A stretch of 64,000 nucleotides of DNA from Mycobacterium noviomagense (lineage in GTDB: Bacteria; Actinomycetota; Actinomycetes; Mycobacteriales; Mycobacteriaceae), in NCBI RefSeq assembly GCF_010731635.1, contig NZ_AP022583.1:2666001-2730000 (forward strand), written 5' to 3'. The notes under the pieces are model-generated. The model worked only from the letters and a program-made list of their open reading frames with translations. It did no database searches and was not told where the DNA came from. Position numbers and translations under genes: made by a program. Every line of letters begins with the position of its first letter. The first letter of the stretch is position 1. Of this stretch, positions 45,414 through 55,001 are shown piece by piece.

Positions 45414-46602
45414 GTTGCGGGTCACCGCTGGGCTCAATGGATTTCAGCCGCGGCAGTAGCTCGGTGAAGAACCTGTTCACCTCCAGCCGGGCCAGTGCGG
45501 CACCAAGGCAGAAGTGTACACCGTACCCAAAAGCCAAGTGCTTGTTGGGGTCACGCCCGACATCGAAGCGGAACGGATCGTCGAACACCTCCTCGTCGCG
45601 GTTGCCGGAAACATAGGACAGATACACCGACTCCCCTTTCGCGATCGGCACGCCGCGGACGACGGTGTCCTCGGTGGCGGTGCGCATGAATTCCTTGACG
45701 GGCGTGACCCATCGGATCATCTCTTCGACCGCTAGCGGCATCAGATTCAGGTTCTCGGTGAGTCGCGCTCGCTGATCGGGGTTTTCGATCAGCGCCTGCA
45801 GGCCGCCCGCGATGGTCGCGCTGGTGGTGTCATGGCCAGCGGTGGCGATGATCACGTAGTACGAGGCGGTCTCGACGTCCGACAGTGGTTCACCGTCCAC
45901 GCGGGCATTGGCGATCGCCGACGCCAGGTCCTCGGTTGGGTGCTCACGTCGCGAAGCGGTGAGAGCGCTGAAATAGCCGAAGAAGTCAAGCAATACCTGG
46001 AGTTGCTCTTCGGGCGTGTTGCCGCGTTTGAATTCAGCGTCGTCGCCGCCGAAGAGCTCCTGGGTGAGCTTGAGCATCCGCGGGAAATCGGATTCCGGCA
46101 GGCCCAGCAGGGACATGATGACGTAGAGCGGGTAGTTCACGGCAACCTCTTGTACGAAGTCGCATTCGTTGCCGGCCGCCACCATCTTGTCGACGTAGAT
46201 CTTGGCCAGTTCGTCGACACGGACCTTCAGCGTCCGCATCGCCTTGGGCCGAAACCAGTCCGCGCCGATTGCGCGCACCACCCGATGCTGCGGGTCGTCC
46301 ATGTGGATCAGCGTGCGCAGGCCCATACCCGCCTCCAGTTGGGCGCGCGCGATGTCGTCGTTCTCCGCGGTCTGCAACAGCGGCCGGGGTTCGTTGATCC
46401 ACAAGTTGTTGGCCCGCTCGATTTCCATGATGTCGGCGTGTTTGGTGATTGCCCAGAACGGCCGGTACGGCGGACAGTCGACCAGCGACACCGGCGCGTG
46501 GGCGCGTAGATGAGTCAGTGCCGCGTGCAGGCGTGGCTCGTCGGCGTAGGCGGTCGGATCGGCGAAGACTTTCGCGGCTTCGTCAATGATCGGTGCGCTC
46601 AT
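45352..46602 (-). CDS. cytochrome P450
   Basis: A 416-aa haem monooxygenase of bacterial size. The I-helix oxygen-activation motif is IATAGHDTTSA, the ExxR motif is in VEEMIRW, and the haem loop FGYGVHFCLGAALARLE gives the cysteine ligand near residue 365. There is no membrane anchor, so it needs a separate ferredoxin and reductase; none is adjacent. The ATG at 46602 (MSAPIIDEAAK) is chosen; 9 codons upstream another ATG is possible. This gene is not part of the M. tuberculosis order here. The CYP family number and substrate cannot be assigned from sequence alone. Confidence 0.93.
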   Translation of the reverse strand: MSAPIIDEAAKVFADPTAYADEPRLHAALTHLRAHAPVSLVDCPPYRPFWAITKHADIMEIERANNLWINEPRPLLQTAENDDIARAQLEAGMGLRTLIHMDDPQHRVVRAIGADWFRPKAMRTLKVRVDELAKIYVDKMVAAGNECDFVQEVAVNYPLYVIMSLLGLPESDFPRMLKLTQELFGGDDAEFKRGNTPEEQLQVLLDFFGYFSALTASRREHPTEDLASAIANARVDGEPLSDVETASYYVIIATAGHDTTSATIAGGLQALIENPDQRARLTENLNLMPLAVEEMIRWVTPVKEFMRTATEDTVVRGVPIAKGESVYLSYVSGNRDEEVFDDPFRFDVGRDPNKHLAFGYGVHFCLGAALARLEVNRFFTELLPRLKSIEPSGDPQLISTVFVGGLKHLPIRYQLR

Positions 46603-46706
46603 CGGACTCCTCGCGTCGCGGGCTGTCATCAGTGTCAGTGATGGGCGACGCGGCGGCAGCGGTTTGCGTCGATCCGCTGGCCCTACCTTGTCCTAGGCTC
46701 GGTTTC

Positions 46707-48329
46707 GTGCGAATCGCACTACCACGCATGGGGGCCGTCGCGGTGTTGCTGACCGCGATGTTGGTGGCGGCATGCGGTCACGGCGGCGTCGCGCCACGGC
46801 AAAAGTCCGTGCCGGATCGCACGGGCCCGGCAGACGCCGGTGTGGTCCGCACCGCTTTGGGTTTGGTTCGTGGCCAGGTCGCCGCGGATTACCGGCTGTT
46901 CCAAGGCATTCCGTATGCGGCGCCCCCGGTGGGACCGCTGCGTTGGCAGCCGCCGCGCCCTCCGGCGGCGTGGCACGGGATGCGGGACGGCAGTAAGCCG
47001 GGTCCGCAATGCATGCAGGAAAGCCGCGGCCGAAAGGCGACCGGCGAAGACTGCCTGACGCTCAACGTGTGGACCCCACCGCTCAAGGCCCACGCTGAGA
47101 AACACCCGGTGATGGTGTGGATTCACGGCGGCGGCTTCGTCAACGGCAGCGGCGACATCTACAACTCGCGGTGGCTGGTGTCGCAGGGCCACATCGTCGT
47201 CGTGACGATCAACTACCGGCTGGGCACGCTTGGATTCCTGGCCCACCCTTCCCTCGGCGCGGGTGATCACGTCGGCAACTACGGTCTGGCCGACCAGCAA
47301 GCGGCGCTGCGTTGGGTTCGAGACAACATCGCCGACTTCGGCGGGGATCCGACCAGAGTGACCATCGCCGGGGAATCGGCAGGCGCGATGTCGGTGTGCG
47401 ATCACCTGGTGGCACCGGGATCGGTGGGGCTGTTCCGCGCGGCAATCATGCAAAGCGGGCCGTGCCAGGCGCAGGCCGATCTGGCGACGGAGCAGCGCAC
47501 CAGCCTGGACTATGCGGCGTCGGTGGGATGCACGGATCCGGGCACCGCCGCGCAGTGCTTGCGCACGCTCCCCGCCACGAAGCTGGCCCGGCCGCCCTGG
47601 TATATGCGTATCGGCGATTCCGACTCGTTGTCGGGCCCGGCGACCGGGACGGCGATACTGCCGGTCGACCCGGTCGCGGCGATCGCCGCCGGCCGCGCAG
47701 CCAAGGTTCCGGTGTTGATCGGCACCAACCAGGACGAATTCACGATGTTCACCGCGCTGCGGTATCTGCGGCTGGGCCGCACCATGACGGCCGCGGAGTA
47801 TCCGCGTGTGCTGACCGACATTTTCGGTCCCGACGGTCGGGCAGTGGTGTCGCACTATCCGCCTGAGCGCTACGTCGGCGACGTGTCGCTCGCCTACTCC
47901 GCCGCGGTTACCGACGGCGTATTCGCTTGTGTCGCTTACCGAATGGCCGAGGCGCTGCGGCGGGGATCGCCGGTGTATGCCTACGAGTTCGACGACCGCG
48001 GGGCTCCGGCGCCTGACCCGCTACGCCGGGCGCCGTTCCCGGTTGGTGCGAGCCATTCGCTGGAATTGCGGTACCTGTTCGGGGTCGGTGGAGCGCCGCC
48101 GCTGAGCCCGGCTCAGCGCCAGCTGTCCGGTCAGATGATCGATTACTGGACGCAGTTCGTCACCACTGGCGTACCCAAGGCAGCCGGCCAACCCGGCTGG
48201 CCGTCGCTGGGCGGCGACCCAGCGCACACCCCTTACATGTCGCTGCGGCCCGACGGCAGCAGGGTGGTCAGCAACTTCGCTGAGTCGCACCAATGCCCGT
48301 TCTGGGCCAGCTTGAAGGGAAAGCGCTGA
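46707..48329 (+). CDS. type-B carboxylesterase lipoprotein
   Basis: A 540-aa carboxylesterase/cholinesterase-fold enzyme exported as a lipoprotein. The signal peptide (ALPRMGAVAVLLTAMLVAAC) ends in the lipobox LVAAC. Features are GEDCLTLNVWTP, the oxyanion WIHGGGFVNG, the nucleophile elbow GESAGAMS with Ser224, GTNQDEFTMF and GASHSLELRYLF for the acid and histidine. The frame is open 38 codons further up; the GTG at 46707 directly precedes the signal peptide. It is divergent from the P450 gene with about 100 bp between starts. The substrate is unknown. Confidence 0.9.
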   Translation: MRIALPRMGAVAVLLTAMLVAACGHGGVAPRQKSVPDRTGPADAGVVRTALGLVRGQVAADYRLFQGIPYAAPPVGPLRWQPPRPPAAWHGMRDGSKPGPQCMQESRGRKATGEDCLTLNVWTPPLKAHAEKHPVMVWIHGGGFVNGSGDIYNSRWLVSQGHIVVVTINYRLGTLGFLAHPSLGAGDHVGNYGLADQQAALRWVRDNIADFGGDPTRVTIAGESAGAMSVCDHLVAPGSVGLFRAAIMQSGPCQAQADLATEQRTSLDYAASVGCTDPGTAAQCLRTLPATKLARPPWYMRIGDSDSLSGPATGTAILPVDPVAAIAAGRAAKVPVLIGTNQDEFTMFTALRYLRLGRTMTAAEYPRVLTDIFGPDGRAVVSHYPPERYVGDVSLAYSAAVTDGVFACVAYRMAEALRRGSPVYAYEFDDRGAPAPDPLRRAPFPVGASHSLELRYLFGVGGAPPLSPAQRQLSGQMIDYWTQFVTTGVPKAAGQPGWPSLGGDPAHTPYMSLRPDGSRVVSNFAESHQCPFWASLKGKR

Positions 48330-48348
48330 CGGGCTCGCCGGGCCCGGC

Positions 48349-48445
48349 CGAGAGTGCGGTCATGGCGCCGAGACTGCGGTCATGGCGCGCAATCGTGCTC
48401 GACACGCGCGGTGTGTGCAGCCTCGACGCCACCACCGCAGTCTCG
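48349..48445. repeat. intergenic repeat: 20-bp tandem unit with inverted partner
   Basis: CGAGAGTGCGGTCATGGCGC (48349-48368) is followed directly by CGAGACTGCGGTCATGGCGC (48369-48388). An inverted match ACCGCAGTCTCG (48434-48445) pairs with CGAGACTGCGGT. It lies between two convergent genes, so it may act as a bidirectional terminator or be a dispersed repeat. Function unknown. Confidence 0.6.
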
Positions 48446-48467
48446 ATGCCGCTGACGCACGCTCGCT

Positions 48468-48944
48468 CTATGGCGCCGGTGTCACCCAAGTGGTGATGTC
48501 GGCGTGCACCACTTCGGTCCCGTCGCGGTCTGTGACGCTGACCGGCACCACGACGTCGACGCCGTCGGTGATCGCAGCGAAGTCCGGCGGGTCTAGGCAG
48601 GCCTGCGCCCGCAGTGACGTCGTCGCCTTCTCCAGGTACTGCACGCTCATTGCCTTGGGGATCCAGCGATGACTGCTCGGCACGGTGGCCTCCATGAGCA
48701 TTCCCATGGCGACCTCCGCGGCGTTGCAGCATGCGATGGCGTGCACGGTGTGCAAGTGGTTGTAGGCCAAAAACCACTTGGGCACCTTGACCTCCGCGAA
48801 GCCCGGTTCCATACGCACCACGTGCGGAAGGATCGAGGCGAAATACGGCACCCGCGCCATCGTCGCCACCGAAAACAGGTGCGTGCCGCCCGGCAGGCGA
48901 GAGAGGCGCCGCCAAGCCTGATATGTAGTGCTCGGACCGGTCAT
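48468..48944 (-). CDS. DUF4442 hotdog-fold (thioesterase-like) protein
   Basis: A 158-aa protein matching the DUF4442 family, which adopts the hotdog fold of acyl-CoA thioesterases. Typical segments are VKVPKWFLAYNHLHTVHAIA and NAAEVAMGMLMEATVPSSHRWIP. The frame runs over 100 codons upstream, but the ATG at 48944 (MTGPSTTYQAWRRLSRLPGG) is the natural start. A TetR-type palindrome lies 11 bp before it. No active-site assignment is possible. It may act on an acyl-CoA. Confidence 0.8.
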   Translation of the reverse strand: MTGPSTTYQAWRRLSRLPGGTHLFSVATMARVPYFASILPHVVRMEPGFAEVKVPKWFLAYNHLHTVHAIACCNAAEVAMGMLMEATVPSSHRWIPKAMSVQYLEKATTSLRAQACLDPPDFAAITDGVDVVVPVSVTDRDGTEVVHADITTWVTPAP

Positions 48945-48954
48945 GGTGACGTAC

Positions 48955-48970
48955 CTTACTCGGGAGTAAG
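48955..48970. promoter_or_regulatory. TetR-type operator upstream of the DUF4442 gene
   Basis: CTTACTC-GG-GAGTAAG is a perfect 7+7 bp palindrome, 11 bp upstream of the DUF4442 ATG. TTACTC/GAGTAA dyads are common upstream of mycobacterial acyl-CoA genes under TetR control. The regulator here is not identified. Confidence 0.5.
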
Positions 48971-48998
48971 AAACCGCTGATCTCAGGCCGCCGAAGAT

Positions 48999-49029
48999 TT
49001 GGCCGATACCATGATCTAGGGCATACTGT
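48999..49029 (+). promoter_or_regulatory. candidate promoter of the S10 operon
   Basis: TTGGCC (48999-49004), 19 bp, TACTGT (49024-49029). It gives a leader of about 250 nt before rpsJ. The rest of the 344-bp gap (48945-49288) shows no gene; it may hold the S10 leader. The wide spacer lowers confidence. Confidence 0.3.
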
Positions 49030-49288
49030 TCAGGTTGCCTTGCGCCGGGTTCGCGCCTGGCCAGGCATCCGACCGGCGTCCGCACGGGCGCGTCCGGTCC
49101 CAACTTCGGAGCGCGACGAATTTCGATCGCGAACGAGGCTGCGCGTGGGCGACATACCCGAGCGCGGGGACCGGTGGACCAGGACAGGTAAACAGCGGCG
49201 CAATATCCGGCGCGACGCTGGATCGACCAAAGTCGATCGGCGCGCTGGGCACACGGTCCGGACATGGGAAGAGTGAGGTAGGAGAAGC

Positions 49289-49594
49289 GTGGCGGGACAG
49301 AAGATCCGCATCAGGCTCAAGGCCTACGACCACGAGGCCATTGACGCCTCGGCGCGCAAGATCGTCGAGACTGTCGTGCGGACGGGTGCCAGCGTGGTGG
49401 GTCCGGTGCCGCTGCCGACCGAAAAGAACGTGTACTGCGTCATTCGATCCCCGCACAAGTACAAGGACTCGCGGGAGCACTTCGAAATGCGCACCCATAA
49501 GCGGCTGATCGACATCCTCGACCCGACACCCAAGACGGTGGACGCGCTGATGCGCATCGATCTGCCGGCCAGCGTCGACGTCAACATCCAGTAG
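49289..49594 (+). CDS. rpsJ: 30S ribosomal protein S10
   Basis: A 101-aa protein, also NusE in antitermination. [20 protein letters not shown] and [20 protein letters not shown] are fully conserved. GTG start after GAGGTAGGAGAA. First gene of the S10 operon. Confidence 0.98.
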   Translation: MAGQKIRIRLKAYDHEAIDASARKIVETVVRTGASVVGPVPLPTEKNVYCVIRSPHKYKDSREHFEMRTHKRLIDILDPTPKTVDALMRIDLPASVDVNIQ

Positions 49595-49608
49595 GAGTCT
49601 GCAGAGCT

Positions 49609-50262
49609 ATGGCGAGGAAGGGCATTCTCGGCACCAAGCTGGGCATGACGCAGGTGTTCGACGAGAACAACCGGGTTGTCCCGGTGACGGTGGTCAAGGC
49701 CGGGCCGAACGTGGTGACGCGTATCCGCACCCCCGAGCGCGACGGGTATAGCGCCATCCAGCTGGCGTACGGCGAAATCAGTCCCCGTAAGGTCAACAAG
49801 CCGCTGACCGGTCAGTACAACGCCGCGGGTGTGAACCCGCGCCGGCACCTGGCCGAGCTGCGGCTCGACGACCCGGAGGCGGCCGCCGAGTATCAGGTGG
49901 GCCAGGAGTTGACCGCCGAGATCTTCACCGACGGCAGCTACGTCGATGTGACCGGCACGTCCAAGGGCAAGGGCTTTGCCGGCACCATGAAGCGGCACGG
50001 TTTCCGCGGGCAGGGCGCCAGCCACGGCGCTCAGGCGGTGCACCGACGCCCCGGTTCGATCGGTGGTTGCGCCACGCCTGCTCGGGTGTTCAAGGGCACC
50101 CGGATGGCCGGCCGCATGGGCAACGACCGGGTGACGACCCAGAACCTGTTGGTGCACAAGGTCGACGCCGAGAACGGCGTGCTGCTGATCAAGGGCGCCA
50201 TCCCCGGGCGCCGAGGTGGCCTGGTGATGGTGCGCACCGCGATCAAAAAGGGTGAAAAGTAA
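49609..50262 (+). CDS. rplC: 50S ribosomal protein L3
   Basis: A 217-aa early assembly protein near the peptidyl-transferase centre. [18 protein letters not shown] and the central-loop [20 protein letters not shown] identify it. [13 protein letters not shown] is also present. Its TAA shares a base with the rplD ATG. Confidence 0.98.
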   Translation: MARKGILGTKLGMTQVFDENNRVVPVTVVKAGPNVVTRIRTPERDGYSAIQLAYGEISPRKVNKPLTGQYNAAGVNPRRHLAELRLDDPEAAAEYQVGQELTAEIFTDGSYVDVTGTSKGKGFAGTMKRHGFRGQGASHGAQAVHRRPGSIGGCATPARVFKGTRMAGRMGNDRVTTQNLLVHKVDAENGVLLIKGAIPGRRGGLVMVRTAIKKGEK

Positions 50263-50918
50263 TGGCAGGCATCAAGGTTGACGTCAAGACGCCGGACGGC
50301 AAGACCGAGGGGTCGGTCGAACTGCCGGCCGAGCTGTTCGACGTCGAAGTGAACATCCCGCTGATGCACCAGGTCGTCACCGCGCAGCGGGCGGCCGCGC
50401 GCCAAGGCACCCACTCGACGAAGACGCGCGGCGAGGTGCGCGGCGGCGGCCGAAAGCCGTACCGGCAGAAGGGCACTGGCCGTGCCCGGCAGGGCTCGGT
50501 GCGGGCCCCGCAGTTCACCGGCGGCGGCACCGTGCACGGTCCCAAGCCCCGTGACTACAGCCAGCGCACCCCGAAGAAGATGATCGCCGCAGCGTTGCGC
50601 GGCGCGCTCTCGGATCGGGCCCGCAACGGCCGCATCCATGCGGTCACCGAAGTGGTGTCGGGTCAGACCCCGTCGACCAAGAGCGCCAAGGCGTTTCTGG
50701 CCACGCTGACCGATCGCAAGCAGGTGCTGGTGGTCATCGGGCGCAGCGACGAAACCGGAGCCAAGAGCGTGCGCAACCTACCGAATGTGCATGTCCTGGC
50801 GCCCGACCAACTCAACACCTATGACGTGCTGCGCGCCGACGACGTGGTGTTTTCCGTCGAGGCGCTCAACGCCTACATCGCCGCCAACAGAAATAACGCC
50901 GAGGAGGTTTCGGCCTGA
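50262..50918 (+). CDS. rplD: 50S ribosomal protein L4
   Basis: A 218-aa exit-tunnel protein. The tunnel loop [20 protein letters not shown] and [15 protein letters not shown] are intact, the region where macrolide-resistance changes occur. Overlaps rplC and rplW by one base each. Confidence 0.98.
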   Translation: MAGIKVDVKTPDGKTEGSVELPAELFDVEVNIPLMHQVVTAQRAAARQGTHSTKTRGEVRGGGRKPYRQKGTGRARQGSVRAPQFTGGGTVHGPKPRDYSQRTPKKMIAAALRGALSDRARNGRIHAVTEVVSGQTPSTKSAKAFLATLTDRKQVLVVIGRSDETGAKSVRNLPNVHVLAPDQLNTYDVLRADDVVFSVEALNAYIAANRNNAEEVSA

Positions 50919-51220
50919 TGGCGACCGTCACCGACCCCCGCGACATCATCCTGGCGCCGGTCATCTCGGAGAAGTCCTACGGGCTGATCGACGACAACGT
51001 CTACACGTTTTTGGTGCACCCCGACTCGAACAAGACGCAGATCAAGATCGCGATCGAGAAGATCTTTTCCGTCAAGGTCGTGTCGGTGAACACCGCCAAC
51101 CGGCAAGGCAAGCGCAAGCGCACCAGGACCGGCTACGGCAAGCGCAAGAACACCAAGCGCGCCATCGTGACCCTGGCGCCCGGCAGCAAGCCGATCGACC
51201 TGTTCGGGGCACCGGCGTAG
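50918..51220 (+). CDS. rplW: 50S ribosomal protein L23
   Basis: A 100-aa protein at the tunnel exit where trigger factor and SRP dock. [20 protein letters not shown] and [12 protein letters not shown] are typical. ATG overlaps the rplD stop. Confidence 0.98.
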   Translation: MATVTDPRDIILAPVISEKSYGLIDDNVYTFLVHPDSNKTQIKIAIEKIFSVKVVSVNTANRQGKRKRTRTGYGKRKNTKRAIVTLAPGSKPIDLFGAPA

Positions 51221-51245
51221 CCGAGGATAGGAAGACTTAGCAGAG

Positions 51246-52088
51246 ATGGGAATTCGCAAGTACAAGCCGACGTCTTCTGGCCGTCGCGGTGGCAGCGTCT
51301 CCGATTTCGCGGAGATCACCCGCTCGACCCCGGAGAAGTCGTTGGTGCGCCCGTTGCACGGCCATGGTGGGCGTAACGCGCACGGACGAATCACCACCCG
51401 CCACCGCGGCGGTGGGCACAAGCGCGCCTATCGAGTAATCGACTTCCGCCGCAACGACAAAGACGGCATCAACGCGAAGGTCGCGCACATCGAATACGAC
51501 CCCAACCGCACCGCCAACATCGCGCTGCTGCACTACCTCGACGGTGAAAAGCGCTACATCATTGCCCCGCAAGGTCTTTCGCAGGGTGATGTGGTGGAGT
51601 CGGGACCCAACGCAGACATCAAGCCAGGCAACAACCTGCCGTTGCGCAATATCCCCGCCGGTACGTTGATCCACGCCGTGGAGCTGCGGCCAGGGGGCGG
51701 GGCCAAGCTGGCCCGCTCGGCGGGGTCGAGCATCCAGTTGCTCGGCAAAGAAGGCACTTACGCGTCGCTGCGGATGCCCAGCGGTGAGATCCGCCGCGTC
51801 GACGTGCGGTGCCGGGCCACGGTCGGCGAGGTCGGCAACGCCGAGCAGGCGAACATCAACTGGGGCAAGGCCGGTCGGATGCGGTGGAAGGGCAAGCGCC
51901 CGTCCGTCCGCGGTGTCGTGATGAACCCGGTGGACCACCCGCACGGCGGTGGTGAGGGCAAGACCTCCGGTGGCCGTCACCCGGTCAGCCCGTGGGGCAA
52001 GCCCGAAGGCCGTACCCGCAGGCGGCACAAGCCCAGCGACAAGCTCATCGTCCGACGCCGGCGCACCGGCAAGAAACACTCGCGCTAG
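51246..52088 (+). CDS. rplB: 50S ribosomal protein L2
   Basis: A 280-aa protein needed for subunit joining and peptidyl transfer. [20 protein letters not shown] and the C-terminal [20 protein letters not shown] with its conserved histidine are present. Confidence 0.98.
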   Translation: MGIRKYKPTSSGRRGGSVSDFAEITRSTPEKSLVRPLHGHGGRNAHGRITTRHRGGGHKRAYRVIDFRRNDKDGINAKVAHIEYDPNRTANIALLHYLDGEKRYIIAPQGLSQGDVVESGPNADIKPGNNLPLRNIPAGTLIHAVELRPGGGAKLARSAGSSIQLLGKEGTYASLRMPSGEIRRVDVRCRATVGEVGNAEQANINWGKAGRMRWKGKRPSVRGVVMNPVDHPHGGGEGKTSGGRHPVSPWGKPEGRTRRRHKPSDKLIVRRRRTGKKHSR

Positions 52089-52097
52089 GAGTAGCCG

Positions 52098-52375
52098 ATG
52101 CCACGCAGCCTGAAGAAAGGTCCGTTCGTCGACGACCATCTGCTCAAGAAGGTCGACGCGCAGAACGAGAAGAACACCAAGCAGGTCATCAAGACCTGGT
52201 CGCGCCGGTCGACCATCATTCCGGACTTCGTCGGCCACACCTTCGCCGTCCATGACGGGCGCAAGCATGTGCCGGTGTTCATCACCGAGGCGATGGTCGG
52301 CCACAAGTTGGGCGAATTCGCGCCGACGCGCACCTTCAAGGGACACATCAAAGACGACCGGAAGGCCAGGCGCCG

Positions 52376-52379
<4 letters not shown>
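52098..52379 (+). CDS. rpsS: 30S ribosomal protein S19
   Basis: A 93-aa head protein beside S13. [20 protein letters not shown] and [17 protein letters not shown] identify it. The stop overlaps the rplV ATG. Confidence 0.98.
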
Positions 52380-53820
<1,441 letters not shown>

Positions 53821-53823
53821 ATC

Positions 53824-54240
53824 ATGTTGATTCCCCGCAAAGTCAAGCACCGCAAGCAGCACCATCCCCGCCAGCGCGGTATCGCCAGCGGCGGCACCAC
53901 GGTGAGCTTCGGCGACTACGGCATCCAGGCGTTAGAGCACGCCTACGTCACCAACCGGCAGATCGAGTCCGCGCGTATCGCCATCAACCGGCACATCAAA
54001 CGTGGCGGCAAAGTGTGGATCAACATCTTCCCGGACCGCCCGCTGACCAAAAAGCCCGCCGAGACCCGCATGGGTTCGGGGAAGGGTTCACCGGAGTGGT
54101 GGATCGCCAACGTCAAACCGGGCCGGGTGCTGTTCGAGCTGAGCTACCCCAATGAAGCCGTCGCCCGGGCCGCGCTCACCAGGGCAATACACAAGTTGCC
54201 GATCAAAGCCCGCATCGTGACCCGAGAGGAGCAGTTCTGA
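53824..54240 (+). CDS. rplP: 50S ribosomal protein L16
   Basis: A 138-aa protein of the A-site tRNA elbow region. [18 protein letters not shown] and [19 protein letters not shown] are conserved. Stop overlaps rpmC. Confidence 0.98.
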   Translation: MLIPRKVKHRKQHHPRQRGIASGGTTVSFGDYGIQALEHAYVTNRQIESARIAINRHIKRGGKVWINIFPDRPLTKKPAETRMGSGKGSPEWWIANVKPGRVLFELSYPNEAVARAALTRAIHKLPIKARIVTREEQF

Positions 54241-54473
54241 TGGCAGTGGGCGTTTCCGCCGGCGAACTGCGTGAGCTCACTGACGACGAGCTGGTCGAGC
54301 GCCTGCGCGAATCCAAGGAGGAGCTGTTCAACTTGCGGTTCCAGATGGCGACTGGCCAGCTCAGCAACAACCGTCGGCTGCGGACCGTGCGTCAGGAGAT
54401 CGCACGCATCTACACCGTGCTGCGCGAACGAGAACTGGGTCTGGCGTCCGGGCCCGGGGGTGAGGAATCGTAA
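54240..54473 (+). CDS. rpmC: 50S ribosomal protein L29
   Basis: A 77-aa two-helix protein at the tunnel exit: [20 protein letters not shown] and [20 protein letters not shown]. One-base overlaps with both neighbours. Confidence 0.97.
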   Translation: MAVGVSAGELRELTDDELVERLRESKEELFNLRFQMATGQLSNNRRLRTVRQEIARIYTVLRERELGLASGPGGEES

Positions 54474-54868
54474 TGGCAGAGGCTAAGACCGGCACGAAGG
54501 CCCCAGCGAAGAAGGCCGCCACCAAGGCGTCGAAGGCCGCTCCGACGAAGGCGGCTGCCAAAGATGCCGCGCCGCCGAAAGAAAAGGGTCCCAAGCACAC
54601 TCCGCGTACACCGAAGCCGCGGGGCCGGCGCAAGACCGCGATCGGCTACGTCGTCAGCGACAAGATGCAGAAGACGATCGTGGTGGAGCTGGAGGACCGC
54701 GTGCGGCACTCGCTCTACGGCAAGATCATCCGCACCACCAAAAAGGTCAAGGCACACGACGAGAACAGCGTCGCCGGCATCGGCGACCGCGTCTCGCTGA
54801 TGGAGACCCGTCCGCTGTCGGCGACCAAACGCTGGCGGCTGGTCGAGATCCTCGAAAAGGCCAAGTAA
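54473..54868 (+). CDS. rpsQ: 30S ribosomal protein S17 with N-terminal Lys/Ala extension
   Basis: A 131-aa protein. The S17 domain (about residues 55-131) holds [20 protein letters not shown] and [20 protein letters not shown]. The first 50 residues are Lys/Ala/Pro-rich ([20 protein letters not shown]), like the L22 tail. Last gene of the S10 operon before the sulfatase island. Confidence 0.97.
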   Translation: MAEAKTGTKAPAKKAATKASKAAPTKAAAKDAAPPKEKGPKHTPRTPKPRGRRKTAIGYVVSDKMQKTIVVELEDRVRHSLYGKIIRTTKKVKAHDENSVAGIGDRVSLMETRPLSATKRWRLVEILEKAK

Positions 54869-55001
54869 GACCGAACTGCGGCTGGTTCTCGGCTATCTGG
54901 TCGAGACGGCATACCTGCGCGCCGTCCGGGCGCCCGAGTTCTACCCCTATTCGACATGTGACGGGTATAGGCTCGCGGCACCGAGAAGAACGGAGCGGGT
55001 G

